A stretch of 64,000 nucleotides of DNA, taken from assembly GCA_024195585.1 (NCBI GenBank), contig SWBL01000018.1, positions 186,001-250,000 on the forward strand, written 5' to 3'. Every line of letters begins with the position of its first letter. Positions within the stretch are counted from its first letter, which is position 1. The position numbers and the translations under genes were made by a program. The DNA is from Aureobasidium sp. EXF-3400 (Eukaryota; Ascomycota; Dothideomycetes; Dothideales; Saccotheciaceae). The notes under the pieces are model-generated. The model did no database searches and had not been told where the DNA came from. It saw nothing but the letters and a program-made list of their open reading frames with translations. This document shows, in pieces, positions 1 through 10,309 of the stretch.

Positions 1-864
1 GCTCAAGGATCTCTCCAGGGCTGGCGAAGCAGTATAACAAGCTCGCTCGAACCGGCATCTTTCGTTTCTCTCATGCAGTTCTCAACCCACAATCTGTACC
101 AGACAGACTTTATTCCCTTATGCATTCATGAATAATATACCCTTCATTTGTTACCATGATATCCTGAATATCAGCTTATCCAATAGCTCGCCTCACTTCC
201 AAATGCTTCCAATCAACGATGCACCAATTTTTGGCTCGCTTATTTCGAGACGAAGGATCAGTAGACTCTTTCCACGTTGGTCACGCAAAGTGTCAAAGCC
301 ACACATAAAGACCTGAGCATCAAGAAGAGACGGTGCCCTAAGGCCTAGGCTAGGTTGTGACAAGCATCAGATTAATCTCTTACGTGGACATCAAGGATGC
401 GGCTTTTGCAGAACTTCCAGGGGTTGGTCGGTGGCTTGACGCAACTCGCCTACATACGAGTGCACGGTCGCGGTCTAAGATTTAGCTGTCGATCAGCGGG
501 TTGATTTTCGGTACCTATTCCCGAAAACGGCAGCAACCGACTGAGATCAACCTGGAGACGGTGTGTGGTCTTGGTTCCAGAGCAATGACCTTTACATTAC
601 GCTACGCACGCAAGCATGCTGAGTCTTCAACGAGGAACTTTGTAATCTGTGATTGAGGTTATACCAACCAAGCCGCTGCCACTCGTTAAGATCAACGGTC
701 AGTGGAGAGTGGAGAAGAGAGTGAGGCGCATCTAAGCTTAAGCCCATGGTTACAACGTTGAGCTTCATTTGTGAGCCCTTGTTCTTGAGAACTTCCTACA
801 TATCAACCTTTGTAGACTCGTGCTGCAGACACACCAAGACATCTCTACTCGTTCCCGTCTCAAC
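1..864. other. Intergenic, no gene seen
   Basis: No reading frame here is longer than about 60 codons or resembles a known family. The last part is presumably the promoter and leader of the DUF336 gene that starts at 865. Confidence 0.6.
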
Positions 865-1451
865 ATGAGCACTGCACCCAACAATCACGAATCAACCAAC
901 AGAATCGGCAGCACGCCAGCCCAGGTTAGCGCAGGACATTGTCTCGGCGGTTCTACCATCAGTTCTGACCATATGTCCCCAATGTGTAGCGTCATGTCAT
1001 CTCCGCTGCTCAAGCACAAGGAGTTTTGAATGCTGCTGCAAAGTGTGCAGAGACTGTCACTCCACAATGCATTGCCATCTGTGATCCCTCCGGCCTTCTG
1101 GTTGCATTCTTGCGGATGGACAATGCTTACCCCGGCAGCATTGACTTGAGCATCAAGAAGGCTCGCACCACAGTGCTGTTCAATGGACTGCCTAGTGGTG
1201 TTGTCTACGACCTCGCCCAGCCTGGAGCACCATTCTACGGTAAGTCTATGTACCTACTAGGTGATCTGGCTTATGCTCACAACTTGATAGGTATCCAGGA
1301 GACGAATGGCGGTCTGGTCGTCTTTGGTGGTAGTCTTCCCCTCTACAAGGACAACTTTCTCTTGGGATCGATCGGCGTCAGTGGAGGTTCTCCCGACCAG
1401 GATCTTCAGGTCGCACAGGCTGGCGTCGACTGGTTGACCAAGTCTGAGTAA
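865..1451 (+). CDS. GlcG/HbpS (DUF336) family protein
   Basis: A 156-aa protein from three exons: 865-924, 990-1239 and 1291-1451. Intron 1 (925-989) has a GTTAGC donor, a CTGAC branch site and a TGTAG acceptor. Intron 2 (1240-1290, 51 nt) is in frame without a stop, so its retention would add 17 residues. The joined frame gives the family pattern: an AAQAQGVLNAAAK helix, then AICDPSGLLVAFLRMD, SIDLSIKKARTT, and the glycine-rich end GGLVVFGGSLPLY with GSIGVSGGSPDQD. Family members bind haem or corrinoids, or accompany glycolate and propanediol metabolism; the fungal role is unknown. There is no signal peptide. The start at 865 is the first ATG in frame with the first exon. I am sure of the family and fairly sure of the exon joins. 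Confidence 0.85.
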
Positions 1452-2278
1452 ATCTTCTGCTCTCATGATCAACGAGTAGTCATACATGCTAAAAGCACCG
1501 GCGTTCTGGGAAAGCATTCATTTGATCAGCAAGCAAACCTCCTTCTATCCGATCAACATCTGGGAGTCTGGGTAGATCAACGGTCACTTTACCGACTGTA
1601 TAGACCAAATGCACAGACGAAGTTCAATCTTGAACACGAACAGTCGATCAAAAGCCAATACAAACTATTGTTTCTGTAGCCCTCTTCTCTTCACACCTGG
1701 TTGTATCGCAGGCCAAGCTTCGACCCTCTTCGCGACAGACCAACAATGACCTCTGATTTGGTTGTTGGATTCGTAGGATCGAGTTATGGATATCCAAAAA
1801 TATCGGTCATTACGACAAAAGTAGGTCGTAGTTGACCAAGGCCAGCCGATATGAGAAATCACCTCGCACCTGTCGTACATACCGCCAACATTGAACGCTG
1901 AACCATTTCTTCAATACACAACAACCATCGAGATCCCAGTGGCTGGCATGGACACCCTGTGCTTCTTGGCGATTACATCTCTTGGCCGATTTGTGATGCC
2001 TCTATCAGGGACCTGTTCACATGTTATGTTGTCACGGAGAGACGGGTATGTATCTGGCTGTGCATTCGTGCACCAGGAGTGCTCCTCAAAGGTGTCTGAC
2101 AATCTTGAGGAAGTTGGATCTGGAAGATGAAGCTTGAGAGAGAAACGGCAAGCACCCGTCCCGGGCCGGCGGCCGCGGTCTTGGCGGTGCGTAGATAGGA
2201 TGCAGTAAGGCTGGTGACGACTTCCATATCTACACCACTGTCGTCGAGTCAAGATATCGAGGCAGGTACGCCGCCGTG
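1452..2278. other. Intergenic, no gene seen
   Basis: Only short overlapping frames on both strands, with no recognisable protein. It separates the DUF336 gene from the F-box gene and should hold the promoter of the latter. Confidence 0.5.
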
Positions 2279-3601
2279 ATGGCGACGACGAGTATTTCGT
2301 CGCTTCCTCCTGAAGTTTTACACATGATCGCTGCTGCTGTCGACTCTGGAGATCTGGCAAGTTTACGCCTTGTCAGTAAGCAGTGGTGCGACATATCAAC
2401 CAAGCCGTTTGGAATCGCAAAGCTCCGACATCCTCGGTTTATAGTATCGCCTTACAGCTTGCAAGGTCTGGTCGACCTGACAGCGCATCCAATCCTGGGC
2501 CCCTGTGTTCAGTCTATCGAGATCGGCACATATCGCATGAAGAAATATTTCGTGAACACTCAACCCCGCCGCGAAGCAAGTCAAGCAAACATTGCAGCGC
2601 TTACACAATTTCCATTCGAGGTGACTGGCTTACATACAATTCTTCTTGCTAAGGCTTTGGCGAATCTCAAAAGACATGGTGTTGTGCCCACGATTGGATT
2701 GTTTGAGGTAAAATAGCTATCTCTTATAGATATATAAAGGAGTCCTACTGATTATAGAAAGGATGTGGTCTGCGCTGGACCCGGAGACAAGTCTCTTCGT
2801 CGCGGATACGGTTATGATGAGCTTTATGGCTCGGTCAACATTCATGAATATGGCGACTCGCGAGCAGCACAAACTCTCATAGCACTGGTCACGGCACGCA
2901 GTAGCTCTGGATGTCCTATAAGTGGGATTTCAGTTGATATTCAATGGAATTCGCTTGCACGACAAGCCATAGGTAGACATCCGGGACTACAACAGTTGCT
3001 CAGAAACCTATTAGTGTCTAGCTCGGGCGAGCTTCAATCTGGCTGGGATTTGACTTTGACATTCACGGAACGAAATGTTACAGCTGGATCACACACTCTC
3101 AAGGTTCGTGATCAAGACAAAAGTCTGTCTCTCGACTTTATATCGATAGAAGAATACGAGGGGACAGAAATTCCACAGCTGGATCAAGGTACCTATGGCT
3201 CACTCGTCAATGCCATATATCACCAACACTTTCAGAAAATATCCTTCAAGCACTGTTCAATCGACACATCAGTATTCAGTCTATTGAGAGCACACTCGAA
3301 GAGCTTGCGACATCTGAGCATATCATCCTCGATCTTTTACGATGATGAAATTCAGGATGGCATCAATCTGCTTACGACTATCGGACATGATCTGGCGTTG
3401 GAGTCACTTGTCCTTGTTGACCTCAGTTACGAAAACAAACATAGTCTGGTCTCGATCGTTGGTGAGGAAATTAGGGGAGAAAGCTCGGCACAAGTCGCTG
3501 CCATCGTCGATGATCTGATCAAATCCGTTCGAACGATGAACACAAAGATGGAACGAACTGGAGCCGACGACGAGGAGCCTGATGACAATCAGGCGCCCTA
3601 A
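2279..3601 (+). CDS. F-box domain protein (copy 1 of a tandem pair)
   Basis: A predicted 422-aa protein. The N-terminal F-box (about residues 8-45) reads SSLPPEVLHMIAAAVDSGDL followed by LRLVSKQW, the usual Skp1-binding pattern, so a role as substrate adaptor of an SCF ubiquitin ligase is inferred. The rest is a leucine-rich region without recognisable repeats, containing the stretch RRGYGYDELYG that the downstream copy shares. One intron is needed near 2708. The clean TTATAG acceptor at 2757 breaks the frame, whereas an AAAG acceptor at 2761 (intron 2708-2761) keeps it and joins FE to DVVCAGPGDKS. Either a non-consensus acceptor is used or this copy is also damaged. The ATG at 2279 follows a GTG in the same frame. 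A broken paralogue follows on the same strand. Confidence 0.75.
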
Positions 3602-3849
3602 TGCATTTTCAGAGGTCACAGTCGTTCCAGCAGCTCTTATGGCTCAATAATCCCCCAGAGTGGATACACGCTTACGTTCAGACTCGTCATGCCCGGAGAG
3701 TTTGGTCTATATTGATGTTTGAGAGCGGGGCACGAACTTTATCTAGAGCCCTCAAAAACAGCTCACCTCCCACTGGCAGACCAACTACGGTCTCAATACT
3801 GAACACCCTTCGAGCCTTGTGAACGGATGCACATCCACACTTCCCCAAC

Positions 3850-5303
3850 TTGTCCATCATATCTTCGACCTTTACTCTATCCCAACCTGCTAGACATTCT
3901 TTGGCTACAGCTTATTCAGCACCTTATATGGTTACAAGCGCTACAGACTTACCCGAGATGGATTTTACACTAGTTCTACCTCATGAGGTATGGGACATGA
4001 TCGCCAACGTAACCCATCCGGATGACCTGGCCAACTTGCGTCTTATCAGCAATTCCATGAATGCCGCAGCGACAAAACCATTTGGACTGTCTCGTCTTGC
4101 CCATCGCCGGTTTATCGTTTCTCCCTACAGTTTGCAGGGCCTGGTCCAACTTACTGCACATCCTATCTTGGGAACATGTCTGAGGTCAATCAGCTTAGGC
4201 ACATGGCGCGTCAACGAAGACTTTGAAGACCCGCAAGCAGTAGTCGATGGAACGGATACCAAGAATTATGCTCACGAAGCTGCTCTTGTACAAGGCCCTG
4301 TTGGAAGAGCTGGTCACCATGTAAGAATTTTGACCGAAGTTCTGAACAACATCAAGCAGCACAACATCGAAGTAGGTCTTGGAATACACGATGTTGTAGT
4401 CCATGATCAGTTCTCCTGCCAAGGCTGCCATAACAATCTTAGACCGACTGAACCTGTTTCTATGCCTCATGGAAGACATTTCTTTCGCTGAGCGTATGGT
4501 TTCGAAGAACTTTACGGGGAGCTGAATCTACGAAATGTGGGAACCTGTGAGCAACAGCTTGCACTGAAAGCACTTTGGAATGCCATGACCAGATCTGCAT
4601 ACTATCCTGAAGCCTTGACATTTGACTTCGATATGAGTCCCGACGACGATACTCTGTCAGCCTGGGACTACAGTCTAGGTTAGATGATACAAACTATACT
4701 CCTCCCGGAACCTTCTACGAAGCCGTCGTTTGACCTTACAATAAGAAGGCTCTGTGCAGACCCCACATGCACCACTAACCATGGGTCGGTGCATGACTCC
4801 TCCATGACCATAAAGACCGATCGGAGTATGGAGCTTACAAACCATTCCTTCCAAGTTTTTCGAGGATCTCGACCACCGCCCGATCTCTACTCACGACCGT
4901 ACGGTGACTTCACTTATGTGCTACACGAAAAGTGGTTTTCAGGAATCGTCCTAGCAAACTGTAAAGCCGACATAGCGTTTCCATTCATGTGGCTGCGTGG
5001 TCGTTCAGGCACATCACGCCGGTTAGAACTGCTGAATTTACATCTCAGTGGCTACGACGGAGATCCAGATAGCGGTATATTGATTTTTGGGAAAGCTTGA
5101 AAATGAGCTTAAGTTTGAGAGTTCTGGTGATTGACAATTTCCACTTCAACAACGCTTTGCGCAACATCCGAATCCGAGGTAGAGTTATCTGGAGAGGAGC
5201 TCAAATAGCAGTTGGACTTCAAAAGATCGTCGATATGGTTGATGAATGGGTGTATAATCCGAGTAAACCCAGCGAGACGTTCGACATGCCTCAGGTAGTC
5301 TGA
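3850..5303 (+). pseudogene. Decayed F-box gene (copy 2 of the tandem pair)
   Basis: This frame resembles the upstream F-box gene along its length: the F-box VLPHEVWDMIANVTHPDDLANL, the shared block KPFGLSRLAHRRFIVSPYSL, the AYGFEELYG block and a C-terminal leucine-rich part. It is interrupted by TGA at 4489-4491 and TAG at 4681-4683, each with coding-like sequence continuing in the same frame. A one-base frameshift follows near 5085-5095, by a run of five T. After the shift the frame reads WESLKMSLSLRVLVIDNFHFN, matching the paralogue near its LALESLVLVDL. I tested a 4396-4492 intron to remove the first stop, but its phase does not fit. Most likely a duplicate that is decaying. No function is expected unless a truncated F-box part is still made. 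Confidence 0.7.
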
Positions 5304-5773
5304 CAGGCATCCTGATCGTATACCCCGGTTTTGTGTGCAGCTCATGCTTCGCTATGCTTAACATCGAATGGAAACAAAAGGAGAATATCGCGGACTAAAT
5401 TGTGCTCGATAGCTGAGATCGTACAAATATTCGGACACATACTATTCGATCTCTTTCGAAGTGATTTCTTGAGTATTCAAGCAGAGTATGGGGTGATGAA
5501 ACAGTGGGACGAACGATCGAGGCCTCCTGTCAACCACTCATTGATCAATATGCGGTATCCACATTTCAACAAGGCTGACGCAACAAGTCAAGTTTCAGCT
5601 TTCCCGACGGTTCACGGTTCGTCAGAGAATAGGCCCCAACATCAATGCGCTCCAAACTTTTGGAGGTCAAGCTACGCGACGGTCGAACAAGCAGTGCGTA
5701 TTGCAGCTGAACCTTGAAGGTGATCCGGCCAGGAGTATCCGCATTAGGAGTGTAATTTCATATTCGGACTTGC
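5304..5773. other. Spacer after the F-box relic
   Basis: A 128-codon frame lies at 5331-5717 but has no recognisable domain, start context or homologue, so I do not call it a gene. Confidence 0.45.
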
Positions 5774-5779
5774 TATAAG
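5774..5779 (+). promoter_or_regulatory. Probable TATA box of the expansin-like gene
   Basis: TATAAG lies about 100 bp before the ATG at 5875, followed by a C/T-rich leader ending in CAAG just before the ATG, as in highly expressed fungal genes. Assigned by position only. Confidence 0.4.
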
Positions 5780-5874
5780 AACAGAGCTTCTCTTGGTCTT
5801 GTAGTATCTTGCTTTGACAACACACACTCTCCTTTCAATTTTGTTCTCAACTTTAGTCATTCTTTCTATACAAG

Positions 5875-6648
5875 ATGGTGTTCTCTTCTTCCACTGCGCT
5901 GGCCGCTCTGGCACTTGCACCTCTGGCACTTGCTGCCCCTGCCACCTCCCCCAACCCCGCTCTCTTCGAGAGATCTTTGAATTCCGGCAAGGGTACTTGG
6001 TATGGCGAGAGCTGTGGCGAGGAAGCTTGCTGGCAGCAAGGCGCTTGCGCTTTCACTGACTACGTCCTTCCCTCATCCATTGCTGGCTCTACCTGTGTTT
6101 CTGAGGCCATCTGGAACAATGGTCAGGACTGTGGTGGCTGTGTCTCGATCACCTACAACGGTGTCAAGAAGATTGCCATGGTATGAATGTCCAATTTACA
6201 CACAGCACAAGCACTATGCTGACTCTCGGTCTAGATCACCAACAAGACTGGTGGTGACAAGAACCACTTGGACATGTCTCCCGACATGTTCTCGCAGCTT
6301 GCCAACAAGAACCTCGGCGAGATCCCCATTGAATGGGAGTTTGTCCCCTGCCCCATCACCAGTGGTCTTGAGATCAAGATGCACGGAGGTTCTTCGCAAT
6401 ACTGGTTTGCTGCTACCGTCATGAACGCTACTCTGCGTACATTCAAGCTTGAAGTCAGTGGCGACAACGGTAACACCTGGAAGCCTACCACCAGAAATGT
6501 CAACAACTTCTTCGAGCTTACTGGCGGCACTGGCACCAAGACTGCTTGGGTCAGAGCTACTTCTGAAAACGGTGACAGTGTCGTTGTCAAGGATGTTAAC
6601 ATGTCTTCTGGCACTACCACCAAGAGCACTGTCAACTACAAGTCTTAA
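5875..6648 (+). CDS. Secreted expansin-like protein (RlpA-like barrel plus CBM63-like domain)
   Basis: A 239-aa secreted protein from exons 5875-6180 and 6235-6648; the 54-nt intron has GTATGA, a CTGAC branch site and CTAG. A signal peptide of about 20 residues (hydrophobic run ALAALALAPLALAAP) precedes a double-psi beta-barrel domain at about residues 38-125, with six or more cysteines, DCGGCVSI, and the expansin-type HLDMSPDMFSQL that carries the conserved Asp. The C-terminal half (about 140-239) resembles the beta-sandwich cellulose-binding part of expansins (EWEFVPCPI; FELTGGTGTKTAWVRATS). Proteins of this type loosen cellulose-hemicellulose contacts without hydrolysis and are common in plant-associated fungi. 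The next gene on the same strand is a CE1-type esterase. Confidence 0.85.
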
Positions 6649-7417
6649 GTCTGATCGAGGAGATGTTTGAACCTTGAGGTGGTGATCGAGAGGCAAAGTA
6701 GAGTGCAGGTGTTGAGGGGGATCCCTTGTGATACAAGAGGCTGGACTTTGTTTATTGTTAGCAAGAAAAGGCGGGTCTTTGATATATCTCAAACTCTGGG
6801 CGCATTTGATATGTAGCCAATCCAAGATCGATGCCCTGGCTGGCAGCATTCGAATGACACGACCAACATACTCAACCGTATTGACCGCGACTGGTGGAAT
6901 TTTGAAAGCATTATTGTCCGTGATGTGCTTAGCCTGTGACGAGGGCTAAGTGTTAGTCAATTATGAACCACTATACTATCAAAAGTTTGGCAAAATACGA
7001 AGGCTTCGATCACCAGCGTGTCAATATGGAAATAGAAGGAGCTCATCGGCGTCGTCTTCTCTAACTCGGCCGAACTCATCCGTTCCTTTTGTTTCAACTT
7101 CGGCCAAGCGAACAACACCCCCGCATGGAAGCAACTCCTACTTGTACGGTATAGCCCTAAGGTATACTCTAATATGGACATAGTGTGTTTGATGCAACCA
7201 TGGGTTTTTGCCTATAGTCATGTTAACCGATGCCTTGATCTATCGTTCGTTTCAGCGAACATGTCAGACGATCCACTGCATTTTGCCTGGAGGCGAGCGT
7301 GCGCCTCGAACGGTCCGACCAGCGTTCAGTGTATCAACTTCTTCCGCTATGCCATCGTCTAGAGATACAAGCAATATAGCTGCAGCAAAACAGGAAGTCA
7401 AACGGAACCGGGATAAG
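6649..7417. other. Intergenic between two secreted-enzyme genes
   Basis: No convincing gene on either strand. It should hold the terminator of the expansin-like gene and the promoter of the esterase gene. Confidence 0.5.
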
Positions 7418-7424
7418 TATATAT
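7418..7424 (+). promoter_or_regulatory. Probable TATA box of the CE1-type esterase gene
   Basis: A TATATAT run about 72 bp before the ATG at 7496, followed by a CTCTCTCTCT pyrimidine stretch right before the start codon, a common fungal core-promoter layout. Confidence 0.5.
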
Positions 7425-7495
7425 GACCTCGAGGTCTCCTCGATAGAAGAACTTTTTTGTTCGTCCATCACTACTCTCTCTCTCTTCTATTCAAG

Positions 7496-8794
7496 ATGCA
7501 TTTCTCTTCGTTCATTGCTCCCGTCTTTGCCCTTTTGGGTGCTGTGTCTGGTAACTCGCTCGCTGGTCGTGCGGCCCAGCTCACCCAGGTCAACAACTTT
7601 GGCGACAACCCTTCAGGCACTGGCATGTACATTTACGTGCCTACCAAGCTTGCTGCTAAGCCTCCGATTATCGTTGCCATCCACTACTGCCAGGGTACCG
7701 CCCAGGCTTACTACCAGGGTTCTCCCTATGCCAAGCTTGCTGATGAGAAGGGTTTCATTGTCATCTACCCTTCCTCTCCTCACGTAAGTCTTGCAAGTTA
7801 GCAATCGATATATGCACATGCCCTGACAACTGAATAGGCTGGTACTTGCTGGGACGTCTCTTCGCAGAAGTCCTTGAAGCACGGCGGTGGTGGTGACAGC
7901 AATGCCATTGCCAACATGGTCTCCTACACCCTCAAGAAGTACAACGCCGACCCCAAGAAAGTCTTCGTTACTGGTTCAAGCTCTGGTGCCATGATGACCG
8001 TAAGTTATCCGTCCTTTCGTGTATCGTGTGTCGAAGTCAGTCACCTCAGAGAGCCTGTGAAAAATCACAATCTCTCCAGCAAGAAGGCAGTCCCTACTGA
8101 GAGATATGAAATCTTCTGCTCTCCGTAAACACGTCTTGTGTATGGAGTGATCGTGCGCTCAAATAGCTCGCAAATCCGCTTTGAAACGCCCCAAAGTGTG
8201 GTTTGGTGGTGACTGACTTCAACCCGTCATAACACCACATCCCCAACACTATTTCTATGGCTAAAATACTACAGAATGTGATGGCAGCGACGTACCCTGA
8301 ACTGTTTGCTGCAGCTACTGCTTACTCTGGAGTGCCCGCCGGATGTTTCGTATCCTCCTCCGGTGCCGTTGATGCCTGGAACTCCACCTGCGCCCAGGGA
8401 AACGTCGACCAGTCTGCTGCTTACTGGACCAACGTCGTCAAGAACATGTACCCTGGCTACAATGGTGCTCGTCCTCGCTTCCAAGTTTACCACGGTAGCA
8501 TTGACACCACCCTCCGCCCCAATAACTACAGAGAGTCTGTCAAGGAGTGGACCGGTGTCTTCGGCTACGATGCCAGCAAGCCTCAGACTGTCAAGAACAA
8601 CTTTCCTCTCAACGGATACACCACTGATATCTGGGGTGTTGATTCTGCCAACCCTCTTGGCAAGGTTCAGGGTATCTATGCTCTCAACGTTGGACACACT
8701 GTTCCCATCAACGGGTAAGCTCACTATCATATTCATATGACACAACTGCTAATATAACTACAGTGCTCAAGACATGGCTTGGTTCGGCCTTTAA
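7496..8794 (+). CDS. Secreted CE1-type acetyl xylan / feruloyl esterase
   Basis: A 306-aa secreted alpha/beta hydrolase from four exons: 7496-7783, 7838-7999, 8275-8714 and 8764-8794. The signal peptide ends near AVSGNSLAGR. The oxyanion region IIVAIHYCQGTAQAYY is followed by the nucleophile elbow GSSSG (residues 142-146, Ser144), split from NVMAATYPELF by intron 2. The acid is probably the Asp in HGSIDTT and the base the His in LNVGHTVPING. This is the CE1 / polyhydroxybutyrate-depolymerase-like architecture of fungal acetyl xylan esterases, which remove acetyl groups from xylan. No cellulose-binding module is fused. Intron 2 is unusually long (275 nt); the other two are about 50 nt. Acetyl versus feruloyl specificity cannot be read from sequence. 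Confidence 0.88.
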
Positions 8795-9329
8795 GTGACC
8801 GTAGAATGAGTCAGCTTCTCTTCCGAAAAGCTACCTTCTATATTGGGTGATGAGTTTGAGCAGAGGAAATGCTTTTGAGTGGTGTTGAGTCCCTCTTTGC
8901 TCTGGAAGCAAGTTATGTTCTTTTCAATCGGGGAGCTTCAAAGCAGATATGTTGTGGAAGATATCAATTGATGCACTTTCCCTTTCTGCGTTGGTGATTT
9001 TGTGCCAAGTCTTCACATGCACTTGCTTCAAGTGAATCTCAGAGTCGCGACTTCCTTTTCTTCTCAAAGTACGAGAACTACATGTTTGAATGACTACCTA
9101 ATCAAATATCGTGGCCTGTCAGAGTGATTCGCTCACTCCGTCACAGTGGCGCGCGGCCAGATACGTAGTCAGCAACCACACAGACATTTTTAGAAAATGG
9201 AAGCAACGGACACGAGAGCATCTTGCCGAAACCTTTTGTTTCTTCTATTTTGAAAAAAGCTGCGCATTTCTGTGGTACCGCAAAATGTAGCACATGGAAG
9301 GAAAAATCATGAACCGTAAGAACAAACGA
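8795..9329. other. Intergenic, no gene seen
   Basis: Spacer between the esterase and the NmrA-like relic, with no coding-like frame. It ends close to the terminal stop codon of the relic. Confidence 0.5.
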
Positions 9330-9795
9330 CTAATCAAATGCAAAGGTCTTGTTCTCGCCGCCCCAGCTTGCCCTTCCCAGCTCAACACCGTCCCACCACT
9401 TCATCACAAAGTCCTCCAACTCGTCGGTCTAATGGTCGGGAATGCCTTGTTCAACTCGTCACTCACCAATCTCCAACCGTCGGTCAAAGCAAGTCTGATC
9501 TGGTTGTAGAATTTTGTCTCTGGCACTTCTTCAATCTGCTTCTGCATAGTACTCAAACTATCCTCTCTGACCAAAAACTTTCTCTGTTGGACTTTCTCCG
9601 CGATCGCGATGGCCTCCTTGACATCGCCCCTCATCCCCGAAATCTCTGGCCAGACATCCAACTCGAGAGACGCAATCACAAATCTGGCCACATCGTTCAT
9701 CTCGGTGAAAACGATCTTGTCGCCGCCCGGAGCTGGCACCTCTGCCGTAGAAGATCAAAACCTGTCATTGCACCAGCTAATGCTATGGTCCTCAT
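9330..9795 (-). pseudogene. NmrA-like / isoflavone-reductase-type gene relic
   Basis: Read on the minus strand from ATG 9793-9795, the first codons give MRTIALAGA, the beta-strand-glycine start of NmrA-like Rossmann proteins. Within about 15 codons the homology jumps to the C-terminal third in another frame: PAPGGDKIVFTEMNDVARF, then VREDSLSTMQKQIEEVPETK. The middle of the protein (very roughly 150 residues, with most of the cofactor and substrate site) is missing. A one-base shift follows at the end of that ORF, near 9440-9445; in the other frame the natural C-terminus resumes as TDELEDFVMKWWDGVEL and ends at 9330. A deletion and a frameshift make a working enzyme very unlikely. Confidence 0.75.
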
Positions 9796-10309
9796 GATCG
9801 CGTTATGGCTGAATGCCTGGTTCAATATCGGGCGAGCGTCTTCTGCTTATAAAATGCCCGTTAGCTTGGCCTGTGCTACTGTTCTTTCCGTCTGCCTTGT
9901 GTGACAGCGTGACTGAGTATCATTTCCGGTGAGAATGGTTTATGAGACAGAAGGATATTACTCCGTTGCTCATCCGGTCTCGGAGGAACTGTTCTGCTTA
10001 TGTGGTGTACGCCAGGGTGATCTTAAGATTAATTAGGGCCCAGGAGGCCATGAAATTTTGCGGCCAACAAGAATGCAAGTGCGATGTGCAGACACGGTGA
10101 AGGATCAGTGGTACGAAGGATCAGTGGTGAGCGCGTGGCTTCACCGCCCCAGATTTGTGACTTCTTATCGTCAACCACCCCTGTGAGTCATCCACAGCAG
10201 CAACACTTTCATGCATCATGTTTTTACTGGATCAGTGGTACTAACTTACGGCTGGGTTACCTGGTATTTTCATGTCGCATCCTGCAATTTCTAATAAAAC
10301 TGGACGATA
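9796..10309. other. Intergenic, no gene seen
   Basis: No coding-like frame. Upstream region of both the NmrA relic (minus) and the acetyltransferase gene (plus). Confidence 0.45.

Noticed and set aside
4390..4495. Intron that would remove the TGA at 4489 in the second F-box copy
   Set aside because: GTAGTC at 4396 with the AG at 4491-4492 gives the wrong phase, and a donor nearer the stop makes an intron under 40 nt.
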